A stretch of 41,424 nt of DNA from Oscillospiraceae bacterium (GCA_017541995.1 JAFXYD010000005.1:1-41424); one strand, 5' to 3'; counted from the stretch's first letter, positions 31,611 to 39,970 are shown. Program-made: numbers and translations. The notes: generated from the letters alone by a model not told the origin.

Positions 31611-31642
31611 GCAGGCAGAACGTTCATTTGGGGGTGTATGCG

Positions 31643-32902
31643 GTGGAGGAGCTGCAGGCCGCGCGGGCGCGGATCGACCGCATTGATGCGGAGCTGGCAA
31701 GGCTGTTTGCGGAGCGAATGGCCGCGGCGGCGGAAATCGGCGCCTGGAAGCGGGCCCACGGACGCCCGGTGCGGGACCCCGCCCGGGAGGCGGAGCTTCT
31801 GGCCCGGAATACCGCCCGGATCGAGGATCCCCGGCTGCGTCCCTATTTTGGCCGCCTGCTGGAGACGCTGCTGGTGGAGTCCCGCCGCTGGCAGGGGGAA
31901 GCCCAGGCCGATTTGGCTCCCGTGCTGCGCCGGGGGGCTCTGGCGGAGGCCGGGGCCGTCCTGCCCCGGCAGGGGCGGATCTTCCTGGTCACCGACGACG
32001 GGATCCCGGCCCCCTACGTGGGCGCTCTGGCGGGGCAATGCCGGAGCTGCGTGGTCTATTCCCTGCCCCAGGGAGAGGCCTCCAAGTCCCCGGAGCAGCT
32101 GACGGAGCTGCTCCGCGCCATGCTGGCGGCGGGGCTCACCCGCTCTGACTGCGTGGCCGCCCTGGGGGGCGGCGTGGTCTGCGATCTGGCGGGGCTGGCG
32201 GCGGGGCTCTATATGCGGGGCATCGACTGCTGCTATTTCCCCACCTCCCTGCTGGCTATGGTGGACGCCGCCCTGGGGGGTAAGACCGCCATCGACCTGG
32301 ACGGGGTCAAAAACGCCGTGGGCCTCTTCCGGCAGCCCCGGGCGGTGGTCATCGATCCCGACACCCTGGCCACCCTGCCCCCCCGGCAGCTTGCCAACGG
32401 CCTGGCGGAGGCGGTGAAAATGGCCCTGACCCACGACGCGGCCCTCTTCGCCCGCTTCGAGGACCCGGCTGGCTATGGGGACCCGGAGGAGCTCATCGCC
32501 GCCTGTCTGAAAATCAAGTCCGCCGTGGTGGCCGCCGACGAGCGGGAAGCCGGGTTGCGGCGGGTGCTGAACTTCGGCCACACCCTGGGCCACGGCATCG
32601 AGGCCGCGGCGGAGGGCCGCCTGCTCCACGGGGAATGCGTCGCCCTGGGGATGCTGCCCATGTGCGCCCCGCCCCTGCGGGAGCGGCTGCGGGCCGTGCT
32701 GGAGCGGCTGGGGCTTCCGACTTATGTAAACTTTCACGAGATCGACCCGGAGCGGGTCATGGCGGCCGTCGTCCACGACAAAAAGGCCGGGCCGGAGGGC
32801 TGCATCGAAAGCGTTTTCGTTCCCGAACCGGGGCGTTTTGAATTTCAAAGGCTCACGGCAGCAGAGCTGCGTGCGCGCCTGATGCTGCTGGCGCAAAACT
32901 GA
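31643..32902 (+). CDS. aroB: Chorismate mutase-3-dehydroquinate synthase fusion
   Basis: The product has 419 residues. Residues 1-85 are an AroQ-type chorismate mutase (LQAARARIDRIDAELARLFAERMAAAAEIGAWKR); residues from about 95 are AroB. The NAD site is VAALGGGVVCDLAGLAAGLYMRG, the metal region KNAVGLFRQPRAVVIDP and NFGHTLGHGIEAA. The fused enzyme makes 3-dehydroquinate from DAHP (step 2) and prephenate from chorismate. GTG 31643 is preferred because GGGGGTG lies just upstream and it gives a standard mutase N-terminus; TTG 31628 and GTG 31634 are alternatives. It is the first gene of the operon. Confidence 0.9.
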   Translation: MEELQAARARIDRIDAELARLFAERMAAAAEIGAWKRAHGRPVRDPAREAELLARNTARIEDPRLRPYFGRLLETLLVESRRWQGEAQADLAPVLRRGALAEAGAVLPRQGRIFLVTDDGIPAPYVGALAGQCRSCVVYSLPQGEASKSPEQLTELLRAMLAAGLTRSDCVAALGGGVVCDLAGLAAGLYMRGIDCCYFPTSLLAMVDAALGGKTAIDLDGVKNAVGLFRQPRAVVIDPDTLATLPPRQLANGLAEAVKMALTHDAALFARFEDPAGYGDPEELIAACLKIKSAVVAADEREAGLRRVLNFGHTLGHGIEAAAEGRLLHGECVALGMLPMCAPPLRERLRAVLERLGLPTYVNFHEIDPERVMAAVVHDKKAGPEGCIESVFVPEPGRFEFQRLTAAELRARLMLLAQN

Positions 32903-32917
32903 AGCGGAGGTTCTGCC

Positions 32918-33988
32918 ATGAACAACACATTCGGAACCCACGTCACCCTGACCCTCTTCGGGGAGAGCCACGGGCCGGAGATCGGCTGCGTCATCGACGG
33001 GCTGCGGCCCGGGCTGAAGGTGGAGGAGGGCTTCATCGCCCACCGGCTGGCCCTGCGGCGGCCCGCCGGACCCACCGCCACGGCCCGGGTGGAGCCGGAC
33101 CCCTTCCGCATCGTCAGCGGGGTATGGCAGGGCCGGACCACCGGCACCCCCCTCTGCATTCTGATCCCCAACACCCAGGCCAGAAGTGGAGATTATGTCA
33201 ACTTAGCGAATACCCCCCGGCCCGGTCACGCGGACTATACGGGGGCCATTAAATACAAGGGATACCACGATCCCCGGGGCGGCGGCCACTTCTCCGGGCG
33301 GCTGACGGCCCCCCTGGTGGCCGCCGGGGCCATCTTTCTGGCGGCCCTGGCGGAGCGGGGGATCCGGGTGGGCACCCACCTGGCCCGCTGCGCCGGGGTG
33401 CCGGACCGGCCCTTCGGCAATCTGACCGAGGACCTGGAGGCCCTGTCAAGGGCCGCCTTCCCGGTGCTGGACCCGGCCCGGGGCGAGGCCATGAAGGCCG
33501 CCGTCCTGGAGGCGGCTGCCGCCGGGGACAGCCGGGGCGGGGTGCTGGAGACCGCCGTCACCGGTCTGCCCGCCGGGCTGGGGGAGCCCTGGTTCGACAC
33601 CCTGGAGGGTCTGCTGGCCCACGCCCTCTTCTCCATCCCCGCCGTGAAGGGGGTGGAGTTTGGGGACGGCTTCGCCCTGGCGGAGCTGCGGGGCTCCGAG
33701 GCCAACGACCCCTTTCGCATGGAGCGGGGCTGCGTCGTCACAGAAAGCAACCACAACGGCGGCGTCAACGGGGGCATCACCAACGGCATGCCCTTGATCC
33801 TCCGCACGGTGATCAAGCCCACCCCCTCCATCTCCCTGCCCCAGCGGACCGTGGATCTGGCTGCCGGACGGGAGACGGAGCTCCGGATTCAGGGCCGCCA
33901 CGATCCCTGCATCGCCCCCCGGGCCGCCTGCGTCCAGGACAGTCTCACGGCCTTCGTGCTGACGGACCTGCTCCAGGGGCAAGCCTGA
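32918..33988 (+). CDS. aroC: Chorismate synthase
   Basis: The product has 356 residues, a normal length. The N-terminal signature LTLFGESHGPEIGCVIDGLRPG, the flavin and substrate region HADYTGAIKYKGYHDPRGGGHFSGR, and the C-terminal RHDPCIAPRAACV are all present. It converts EPSP to chorismate, the last shikimate step, with reduced FMN. It starts 15 bases after the mutase-AroB stop and ends 13 bases before aroE. Confidence 0.95.
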   Translation: MNNTFGTHVTLTLFGESHGPEIGCVIDGLRPGLKVEEGFIAHRLALRRPAGPTATARVEPDPFRIVSGVWQGRTTGTPLCILIPNTQARSGDYVNLANTPRPGHADYTGAIKYKGYHDPRGGGHFSGRLTAPLVAAGAIFLAALAERGIRVGTHLARCAGVPDRPFGNLTEDLEALSRAAFPVLDPARGEAMKAAVLEAAAAGDSRGGVLETAVTGLPAGLGEPWFDTLEGLLAHALFSIPAVKGVEFGDGFALAELRGSEANDPFRMERGCVVTESNHNGGVNGGITNGMPLILRTVIKPTPSISLPQRTVDLAAGRETELRIQGRHDPCIAPRAACVQDSLTAFVLTDLLQGQA

Positions 33989-34001
33989 CGAGGAAAAGGC
34001 G

Positions 34002-35339
34002 ATGAAGCAGTGCTTTCTGATCGGAGAACGGCTGGGGCACAGCTGGTCTACGGAGATCCACCGGGCCTTTGGCCGATATGACTACGAATTGCGGGAGCTC
34101 GCCCCCGCGGAGCTGGAGCCCTTTCTGCGGGCCCGGGACTTTGCCGGGCTCAACGTCACCATCCCCTACAAGGAGGCGGTAATCCCCCTTCTGGACCGTC
34201 TGGACCCGGCGGCCGCCGCCATCGGGGCGGTGAACACCGTGGTGAACCGGGACGGCGTCCTCTGGGGGTACAACACGGATTTTGACGGAATGAAATCCGC
34301 TCTGGAACGGCTGTGCCGGGAGCGGGCGGCCAATGGCCGCCCCTACGGAGAAACCTGGGCGGCCCATGACCGCCCCTGCGGCGGCGAAAACGCCCGTAGG
34401 GGCGAGCATTGCTCGTCCCCCCCGCTCTCCGGGAAACGAGTGCTGATTCTGGGCACCGGCGGGACCTCCAAAACCGCCGCGGCGGTCTGTGGGGCCCTGG
34501 GGGCGGCGCGGATTGACCGGGTCAGCCGGAGCGGGAAGGACGGAGCCCTGCGCTATGCCGAGCTCCCGGAGCGGGGTCGGGACGCCGCCCTGCTCCTCAA
34601 CTGCACTCCCGCGGGCATGTGGCCGGATTGGGAGGCCTGTCCCCTGGACCCGGCCGTCCTGCCGGGGCTGGAGGGCGTCTTCGACTGCGTGTACAATCCC
34701 CTGCGGACCCGGCTGGTGCTCCGGGCCCGGAGCCTGGGGCTTCCCGCCGCCGGGGGGCTGGAAATGCTGGTCCGGCAGGCCGCCCTGGCCTGCGGGCTGT
34801 TTACGGGAGAGGCGGTCCCGGAGGCCCGGCTGCAAAGCGTCCTGGCCTCCCTGCTGCGGCAGCGGGAAAGTCTGGTGCTGATTGGCATGCCCGGAGCGGG
34901 GAAAAGCACCCTGGGCCGTCTGCTTGCACAAAAAACAGGCAAGGAATTTGTAGACATCGACGAAGAAATTTCCAAGGCTGCCGGAAAATCCATTCCCTCC
35001 ATCTTTGCCGAGGCCGGGGAGGCCGCCTTCCGGGCCCTGGAGGCCGCCGCGGTGCGGGCCCTCTCCCCTCGGGGCGGTCTCGTCGTGGCCGCCGGGGGCG
35101 GGACGGTGCTGCAAGCGGAAAACGTCACCCGGCTGAAACAAAACGGGCGCTTGATTCTGCTGGATCGGCCCTTGCCCGCCCTGGAGCCCTCCCCGGAGCG
35201 CCCCCTGGGGGACACGGCGGAAAAGCTGGCGGCCCTGTACGAAACCCGCAGCCCCGTCTACGCCGCCGCCGCGGACCTGACGGTCCCAAACCAGGGCAGC
35301 CCGGAAGAGGCCGCGGCGCTGATTCTGACGAAGCTGTAA
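34002..35339 (+). CDS. aroE: Shikimate dehydrogenase-shikimate kinase fusion with repeat-derived insert
   Basis: The product has 445 residues. AroE occupies about 1-280: HSWSTEIHRAFGRYDY, GLNVTIPYKEAV with the catalytic Lys, GAVNTVV, and the NADP motif VLILGTGGTSKTAA. AroK follows from about 285: P-loop IGMPGAGKSTLGRLLA, VDIDEEI, and AAGGGTVL. The pair makes shikimate and its 3-phosphate (steps 4 and 5). Residues about 107-141 are an insert absent from normal AroE, encoded by three palindromic repeat modules in frame at the hinge before the NADP domain. Whether the enzyme tolerates it is not shown by sequence, but the frame and all motifs are intact. Confidence 0.92.
   Translation: MKQCFLIGERLGHSWSTEIHRAFGRYDYELRELAPAELEPFLRARDFAGLNVTIPYKEAVIPLLDRLDPAAAAIGAVNTVVNRDGVLWGYNTDFDGMKSALERLCRERAANGRPYGETWAAHDRPCGGENARRGEHCSSPPLSGKRVLILGTGGTSKTAAAVCGALGAARIDRVSRSGKDGALRYAELPERGRDAALLLNCTPAGMWPDWEACPLDPAVLPGLEGVFDCVYNPLRTRLVLRARSLGLPAAGGLEMLVRQAALACGLFTGEAVPEARLQSVLASLLRQRESLVLIGMPGAGKSTLGRLLAQKTGKEFVDIDEEISKAAGKSIPSIFAEAGEAAFRALEAAAVRALSPRGGLVVAAGGGTVLQAENVTRLKQNGRLILLDRPLPALEPSPERPLGDTAEKLAALYETRSPVYAAAADLTVPNQGSPEEAAALILTKL
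34324..34422. repeat. Palindromic repeats inserted in frame within aroE
   Basis: Three modules: GGGCGGCCAATGGCCGCCCC with TACGG (34324-34348), GGGCGGCCCATGACCGCCCC with TGCGG (34357-34381), and CCCGTAGGGG with CGAGCATTGCTCG (34393-34422). The intergenic islands hold close relatives, for example near 41387-41410. Confidence 0.85.
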
Positions 35340-35372
35340 AACTTGGATTTGTCGAGTTCTTGCATACGCACT

Positions 35373-35436
35373 GTAGCGGCGCACACCAGTGCGCCACCGG
35401 AACCCGGTCTCGTGGCGCACTGGTGTGCGCCGCTAC
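35373..35436. repeat. Perfect 25-bp inverted repeat between aroE-aroK and aroQ
   Basis: The left arm (35373-35397, starting GTAGCGGCGCACACCAGTGC) is perfectly complementary to the right arm (35412-35436), with a 14-base loop. It belongs to the same family as the short unit at 1448-1464. It lacks a T tract, so full termination is unlikely, but it may stabilise or process the mRNA within the operon. Confidence 0.85.
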
Positions 35437-35483
35437 ACAAGCGTTTCGACAAAGCCCGATTCTCCATGGAAAGGTCGTTTCCA

Positions 35484-35927
35484 ATGAAGCTTTTGATTCT
35501 GAACGGGCCGAATCTCAATATGCTGGGGATTCGCGAGCCGGAGATTTACGGAAATCGCACATATAACGATTTATGTAAACTTATAGAGGACCATGCCCAG
35601 GAAATCGGCGTGGAGGCGGAGATCCGCCAGAGCAACCACGAGGGGGTTCTGGTGGACTGGATTCAGGAGGCCCGGGGGAAGTTCGACGGCATCGTGCTGA
35701 ACCCTGCCGCCTATACCCACACTTCTGTGGCCCTGCTGGACGCGGTGCTGGCTGCCGGGGTTCCCACGGTGGAGGTTCACATCTCCGACCCGGATCAGCG
35801 GGAGCCCTTCCGCCGCGTCAGCTACCTCCGGCGGGCCTGCGTCGCCTGCGTCAAGGGAAAGGGCTTTGCGGGTTATCCGGAAGCCATAGACGAGCTGAAA
35901 TTGAGAATTGAAAGGATCAATTCTTAG
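35484..35927 (+). CDS. aroQ: Type II 3-dehydroquinate dehydratase
   Basis: The product has 147 residues, typical of the type II enzyme. ILNGPNLNMLGIREPEIYG carries the N-terminal Arg/Tyr catalytic region, and NPAAYTHTSVALLDA and VEVHISDPDQREPFR complete the active site. It dehydrates 3-dehydroquinate to 3-dehydroshikimate (step 3). ATG 35484 has GGAAAGG about 10 bases upstream. The last codons (LKLRIERINS) run through a TTGAGAATTGAAAG stretch resembling the AT-rich repeats seen elsewhere in the window. Confidence 0.95.
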   Translation: MKLLILNGPNLNMLGIREPEIYGNRTYNDLCKLIEDHAQEIGVEAEIRQSNHEGVLVDWIQEARGKFDGIVLNPAAYTHTSVALLDAVLAAGVPTVEVHISDPDQREPFRRVSYLRRACVACVKGKGFAGYPEAIDELKLRIERINS

Positions 35928-35961
35928 TTCTCAACTTTCATCTCCGAAAGGAGGCATTCGC

Positions 35962-37206
35962 ATGAATTTGATGATCAAGCCCTCCCAGGCTGTGGGAAGC
36001 GTCACGGCCCCGCCCTCCAAGAGCATGGCCCACCGGCAGCTCATCGCGGCGGCCCTGGGGGCCGAGGCCCGGGCGGTGGACAATCTGGAGTGGTCGGAGG
36101 ATATTCTGGCCACCCTGGACTGTCTGCGGGCTCTGGGGGCCTCCATCGAACGGAGGGAGCAGGGCGTCGTCATCGGGGGCCTGGATCCCTTTGCCGTGCC
36201 GGAGGGCGCCGTGCTCCCCTGCCGGGAATCCGGCAGCACCCTGCGCTTTCTTCTGCCCCTGGCCCTGCTCTCGGGCAGAACCGTCACCTTCACAGGCTCG
36301 GAGCGGCTGCTGGAGCGGCCTCTGGAGATCTATGAGCAGATCTGCGCCCAGCAGCGCCTCTTTTATGACCGCCAGCGGGATCATCTGACGGTGCGCGGCC
36401 CCCTGCGGGCGCAGGAGTTTGAGCTGGCGGGGGACGTCAGCAGTCAGTTTGTGACGGGGCTCTTCTTTGCTCTCCCCTTCCTGCCGGAGCCCAGCCGGAT
36501 CACCCTGCTGCCCCCGGTGGAGAGCGGCTCCTACATCAACATGAGCTTGGCGGTGCTGCGGAACTACGGCATCCGCATCGTCAGCGTGGGCAGCGACCGC
36601 TTCCACATCCCCGCCAAGCAAAAATACCGCCCCCACCCGGTACAGGTGGAGGGCGATTGGTCCAACGCCGCCGTTTTGGAGGCGCTGAATCATCTGGGCG
36701 GCCGGGTCCGCGTCCAGGGCCTGGACCGTCTGAGCCCCCAGGGGGATAAGATCTTCTCCTCCCTGGCGGCCCAGCTCAGCGCGAAAAAGAAGGCCGTGCT
36801 CAATCTCTCCGACTGCCCGGATCTGGCCCCCGTCCTCATGGCCCTGGCCGCGGCGGGCCGGGGGGCGGTGCTGGAGGGCACGGGGCGGCTGCGGTATAAG
36901 GAATCGGACCGGGGCGCGGTGATGGCCCGGGAGCTGGCGAAGCTGGGCGTTCAGGCCGTGGCCGACGAGAACCGGATCTGGGTGGAGGACGGAAGCCTGC
37001 ACAGACCCAGCGAGCCCCTGGACAGCCACAACGACCATCGCGTCGCCATGGCGCTGACGCTGCTGCTGACCCTGGTGGGCGGCGAGCTTCAGAACGCCGA
37101 AGCCGTCAACAAGAGCTGGCCGAATTTCTACGACGTTTTGCAAGGTCTCGGCATTTTGATTGCCCCCGCGGAGGAAGAAGCCCATGAAGATGGATCTGGA
37201 ATTTGA
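35962..37206 (+). CDS. aroA: 3-phosphoshikimate 1-carboxyvinyltransferase (EPSP synthase)
   Basis: The product has 414 residues. PPSKSMAHRQLIAAALG gives the substrate-binding Lys-Ser, CRESGSTLRFLLPLALL the second binding loop, RYKESDRGAVMARELAKLG the catalytic region and DSHNDHRVAMAL the C-terminal signature. It joins PEP to shikimate-3-phosphate (step 6). ATG 35962 follows AAAGGAGG. Its 3-prime end overlaps the DAHP synthase start by 23 bases. Confidence 0.95.
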   Translation: MNLMIKPSQAVGSVTAPPSKSMAHRQLIAAALGAEARAVDNLEWSEDILATLDCLRALGASIERREQGVVIGGLDPFAVPEGAVLPCRESGSTLRFLLPLALLSGRTVTFTGSERLLERPLEIYEQICAQQRLFYDRQRDHLTVRGPLRAQEFELAGDVSSQFVTGLFFALPFLPEPSRITLLPPVESGSYINMSLAVLRNYGIRIVSVGSDRFHIPAKQKYRPHPVQVEGDWSNAAVLEALNHLGGRVRVQGLDRLSPQGDKIFSSLAAQLSAKKKAVLNLSDCPDLAPVLMALAAAGRGAVLEGTGRLRYKESDRGAVMARELAKLGVQAVADENRIWVEDGSLHRPSEPLDSHNDHRVAMALTLLLTLVGGELQNAEAVNKSWPNFYDVLQGLGILIAPAEEEAHEDGSGI

Positions 37207-38218
37207 ACGCAAGCTGACGATTCCCATGGAGACCAAGCAGCTCTACCCGGTGACGGCGGAGCTGGAGCCCCTGGTGGAGGCCCGGGCGCGGACCCTGCGG
37301 GACATCTTCGAGGGCCGGGATCCTCGCTGCCTGCTGATTATCGGCCCCTGCTCGGCGGACAACGCCGACAGCGTGCTGGAGTATCTGAGCCGGCTGCGGC
37401 CGGTGGCGGAGCGGGTGAAGGACAAGCTCTTTCTTGTGCCCCGGGTCTTCTCCAACAAGCCCCGGACCAACGGGGAGGGCTACATGGGCCTGGTGCACCA
37501 GCCCGACGCGGCGGCCCGGCCCGACCCCTTCAAGGGGATCATCGCGGTGCGCTCCCTGCATCTGCGGGCCCTGGCGGAGACGGGCTTCACCTGCGCCGAC
37601 GAGCTGCTCTACCCGGAAAATCACCGCTATCTGGACGATCTGCTGGCCTACGTCACCGTGGGGGCCCGCTCTGTGGAGGATCAGCAGCACCGGCTGACGG
37701 CCTCGGGCCTGGGCATCCCCGTGGGGATGAAGAACCCCACCTCGGGGGATCTGAGCGTCATGCTCAACGCCATTCACGCCGCCCAGGCGGGCCACAGCTT
37801 CATCTACCGGGGCTGGGCGGTCCACTCCAAGGGCAATCCCCTGGCCCACGCGGTGCTCCGGGGCCGGAAAACCGAGGACGGCCGGAGCCAGCCCAATTAC
37901 GGCTATGACAGCCTGCGGCAGCTGGCGGATCGCTACCTGGCCTCCGGGGCCCAAAACCCCGCCGTCATCGTGGATACCAACCACGAGAATTCCGGCAAGG
38001 ATCCCTTCAAGCAGCCTGAAATCATCCGGGACGTGTTGGCAAGCTGCCGCCAGGACCCGGAGCTGGGGCGGCTGGTGAAGGGCTTTCTGGTGGAGAGCTA
38101 TCTGGCCGACGGCTGCCAGCCCCCCGGCGGCGGCGTCCGGGGTCAGTCCATCACCGACCCCTGCCTGGGCTGGGAGAAAACAGAACGGCTAATCTATGAG
38201 CTGGCCGACGCCCTGTAG
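37184..38218 (+). CDS. aroG: DAHP synthase, class I (AroF/G/H type)
   Basis: The product has 344 residues. LLIIGPCSADNADSVLEYL, SNKPRTNGEGYMG, GARSVEDQQHR, PVGMKNPTSGD, IVDTNHENSGKDP and VESYLADGCQ match the class I aldolase active site and metal ligands. It condenses PEP and erythrose-4-phosphate (step 1). ATG 37184 has GGAGG about 9 bases upstream, inside aroA, so translation is coupled. The N-terminal extension before the barrel is where E. coli enzymes are feedback-inhibited; whether that applies here is unknown. The stop codon lies in a palindromic repeat. Confidence 0.93.
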   Translation: MKMDLEFERKLTIPMETKQLYPVTAELEPLVEARARTLRDIFEGRDPRCLLIIGPCSADNADSVLEYLSRLRPVAERVKDKLFLVPRVFSNKPRTNGEGYMGLVHQPDAAARPDPFKGIIAVRSLHLRALAETGFTCADELLYPENHRYLDDLLAYVTVGARSVEDQQHRLTASGLGIPVGMKNPTSGDLSVMLNAIHAAQAGHSFIYRGWAVHSKGNPLAHAVLRGRKTEDGRSQPNYGYDSLRQLADRYLASGAQNPAVIVDTNHENSGKDPFKQPEIIRDVLASCRQDPELGRLVKGFLVESYLADGCQPPGGGVRGQSITDPCLGWEKTERLIYELADAL

Positions 38219-38238
38219 CGCGGGCAATCTGCCCGCAA
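38214..38238. repeat. Palindromic module covering the aroG stop codon
   Basis: TGTAGCGCGGGCAATCTGCCCGC: the TAG is the aroG stop and the hairpin follows directly, then AATTT. The same TGTAGCG..GGCAATCTGCC..GC frame occurs near 11530 and 11655. It may double as the operon terminator. Confidence 0.65.
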
Positions 38239-38317
38239 TTTCGCCACGCAGGGCGCAAGGGATGTAGTTCTGTTTCTATTATCTATATTATCTATGTCTG
38301 AACCCCGAACCTCGTTC

Positions 38318-38453
38318 GGGCGGGGTGCATGGCCGGCAGATTGCCGGCGCTACAGGCGGGTGCGGGCAGGAAGCGGCGGGACGGGGAACCCGTCCCCTAC
38401 GGGCGCTGCGGGCCGGGTGCATGTGGCGGTCAATGACCGCCGCTACGGGCGGG
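38318..38453. repeat. Three-palindrome cassette, copy 1
   Basis: GCCGGCAGATTGCCGGC, GACGGGGAACCCGTCCCC and GGCGGTCAATGACCGCC in series, each followed by GCTAC or CTAC and GGGCGG. Near-identical to 39749-39883. Confidence 0.85.
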
Positions 38454-38502
38454 GTGCAGCGGACGGGGCAGGACCGCCGCTGCGGGCGGGCCTAATGCCT
38501 GA

Positions 38503-38556
38503 TCCCTGATGCCTGATCCTGATCCTTAATCCCTGATCCCTGATCCCTAATCCCTC
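38503..38556. repeat. Heptanucleotide tandem repeat (TGATCCY), copy 2
   Basis: About seven units such as TGATCCC, TGATGCC and TTAATCC, ending just before the lipoprotein 3-prime end. Confidence 0.85.
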
Positions 38557-38632
38557 ACCAAAGCGGAGCTACGGGAGAAATCCTGTCACCAGCTTGTCGG
38601 GTTCCGCCAAGAGATCCTCCACATACCAGCGG
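38551..38632. repeat. 82-bp segment shared by the two lipoprotein genes, copy 1
   Basis: It matches 39966-40047 with a single difference. It spans 18 bases of non-coding DNA and the last 21 codons of the lipoprotein gene, while the rest of the two genes is strongly diverged. Confidence 0.88.
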
Positions 38633-39486
38633 GTTTCGGCGGGGACAGTCTGGGTCAGATAAATATCCGCGCGTAACTCGCTGGCAATCTCCACTTCACA
38701 GGGTTGACGCACAAGCAGCTCAAATCGGCTTCCCGTTCTGGTCAGCAGAAACGCGTCCGCCTCGCTGCCTGTAATTGTGAGAATGCGCAAGGCACTGTCG
38801 CTGAGGGCTTCGTCGAGCTTGACTGTAACTGTGTAGTTTTCCGGCAATGTGGTTTCAAAATTGACGGACTTGCCGGAAAAACAGATGCCGTTTACAGCAA
38901 TCCGCACATCCCCGAGATGGTCGCCCTTTACTGTGGCGTAATAACCGTAGTCCAGACCCCAACGACAGCCAAACCTTCTGCTGAAATCATCCTTGGGGGG
39001 AACGAAGGTGAAACCAGAACTGTAGGGCACATCCCAATAACTGGTATTGGCGTACATATACTCCTCCGATGCTTCCATAGTAGTTCCGCCGAAGGCTTTT
39101 ACGTCATAGCTGTTGATCTCCAGCTGCTGCCCCTCGTCGTTGCGAACGTAGCAGAAGTTTCCATACTCCTTGATCCATTCCATCAGCTCCTCCATGTTCT
39201 TGCTGTGAACGTCCTCAAGCTCCGGCGGCTCCATACCCTCGTAACAATCCAGCCAGCTATACCAGATTGCCACTATGTGGTCGGAGAATTCTTTGTTATT
39301 CTCAATTGGGGGCAGCGTATAGGCTTCATAAGCATCATAGGGCTCGGAGGGCTCCGGGAGCGGGGCTTCGGCAGAGCGCGCGGGCTCTGCTGTCCCGGAA
39401 TCAGCGGGAGGGGCACTCTGCCCCTGACAGCCCGCAGCGCTGAGCAAGAGGCTCAGAACAAGAAGCAAAATGCAGGTTCTTTTCAT
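38569..39486 (-). CDS. Putative lipoprotein, paralogue A
   Basis: The product has 305 residues. Signal KRTCILLLVLSLLLSAAGC ends in the lipobox SAAGC, followed by a Ser/Pro/Glu-rich spacer. ATG 39486 was chosen for AAAGGAG upstream. The mature domain shares with the protein at 39984-40886 the segments FGGTTMEASEE/SGKTTMELLNT, VPYSSGF/VPYSPDF, HLGDVRI/HTGDLRI and TGSEADAFLLTR/TGADCEAFLLSR; overall identity is modest, yet the last 20 residues RWYVEDLLAEPDKLVTGFLP are identical. Function unknown; probably anchored to the outer face of the membrane. Confidence 0.82.
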   Translation of the reverse strand: MKRTCILLLVLSLLLSAAGCQGQSAPPADSGTAEPARSAEAPLPEPSEPYDAYEAYTLPPIENNKEFSDHIVAIWYSWLDCYEGMEPPELEDVHSKNMEELMEWIKEYGNFCYVRNDEGQQLEINSYDVKAFGGTTMEASEEYMYANTSYWDVPYSSGFTFVPPKDDFSRRFGCRWGLDYGYYATVKGDHLGDVRIAVNGICFSGKSVNFETTLPENYTVTVKLDEALSDSALRILTITGSEADAFLLTRTGSRFELLVRQPCEVEIASELRADIYLTQTVPAETRWYVEDLLAEPDKLVTGFLP

Positions 39487-39539
39487 GGGAAGCAGCTCCT
39501 TTCTGTTCAATGTGCTTTTTACGTATATCTTTTTTCAAT

Positions 39540-39748
39540 TCGCCCGTGCGTAGCGGCCGTGGCGAACAACGTTCGCCGCTGCGGGCGGGCTGCAGCAGGC
39601 GGGGCAGGACCGCCGCCCCGGGCGGCGCAGGGCGGCCGATGACCGCCCCTACAAGCGGGTGCATGCATCCCCATTTTCAATGTTTTCAAATGGCAATTTG
39701 AAAACACCACAATTTTCAATTCTCAATTCTCAATTTTCAATTCGCCCC
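39540..39748. repeat. Repeat island between the lipoprotein genes
   Basis: GC-rich palindromes (GGGCGGCCGATGACCGCCCC near 39630), then CCCCATTTTCAATGTTTTC with an AT-rich palindromic unit (GGCAATTTGAAAAC) and serial TTCAATTC units to 39742. No gene is seen. Confidence 0.75.
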
Positions 39749-39883
39749 GGGCGGGGTGCATGGCCGGCAGATTGCCGGCGCTGCAGGCGGGTGCGGGCAG
39801 GAAGCGGCGGGACGGGGAACCCGTCCCCTACGGGCGCTGCGGGCGGGCGCATGTGGCGGTCAATGACCGCCGCTACGGGCGGG
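39749..39883. repeat. Three-palindrome cassette, copy 2
   Basis: The same order and spacing as 38318-38453, with a few substitutions and one single-base indel. Confidence 0.85.
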
Positions 39884-39970
39884 CCTGATGCTTGATCCCT
39901 GATGCCTGATGCCTGATTCCTGATCCCTGATCCTTGATCCCTGATCCTTGATCCCTGATCCTTGATCCCT
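39884..39970. repeat. Heptanucleotide tandem repeat (TGATCCY), copy 3
   Basis: About twelve units of TGATCCC, TGATCCT or TGATGCC, the longest array in the window. Confidence 0.88.

Noticed and set aside
31611..31642. T-box or tryptophan/phenylalanine attenuator before the shikimate operon
   Set aside because: Only about 30 bases separate the promoter from the start codon, too short for a T-box, and there is no leader peptide or terminator.
38503..38556. CRISPR or origin iterons at the heptanucleotide repeats
   Set aside because: The unit is 7 bp without spacers, and no replication initiator gene or DnaA-box cluster is nearby; a simple tandem repeat explains it.
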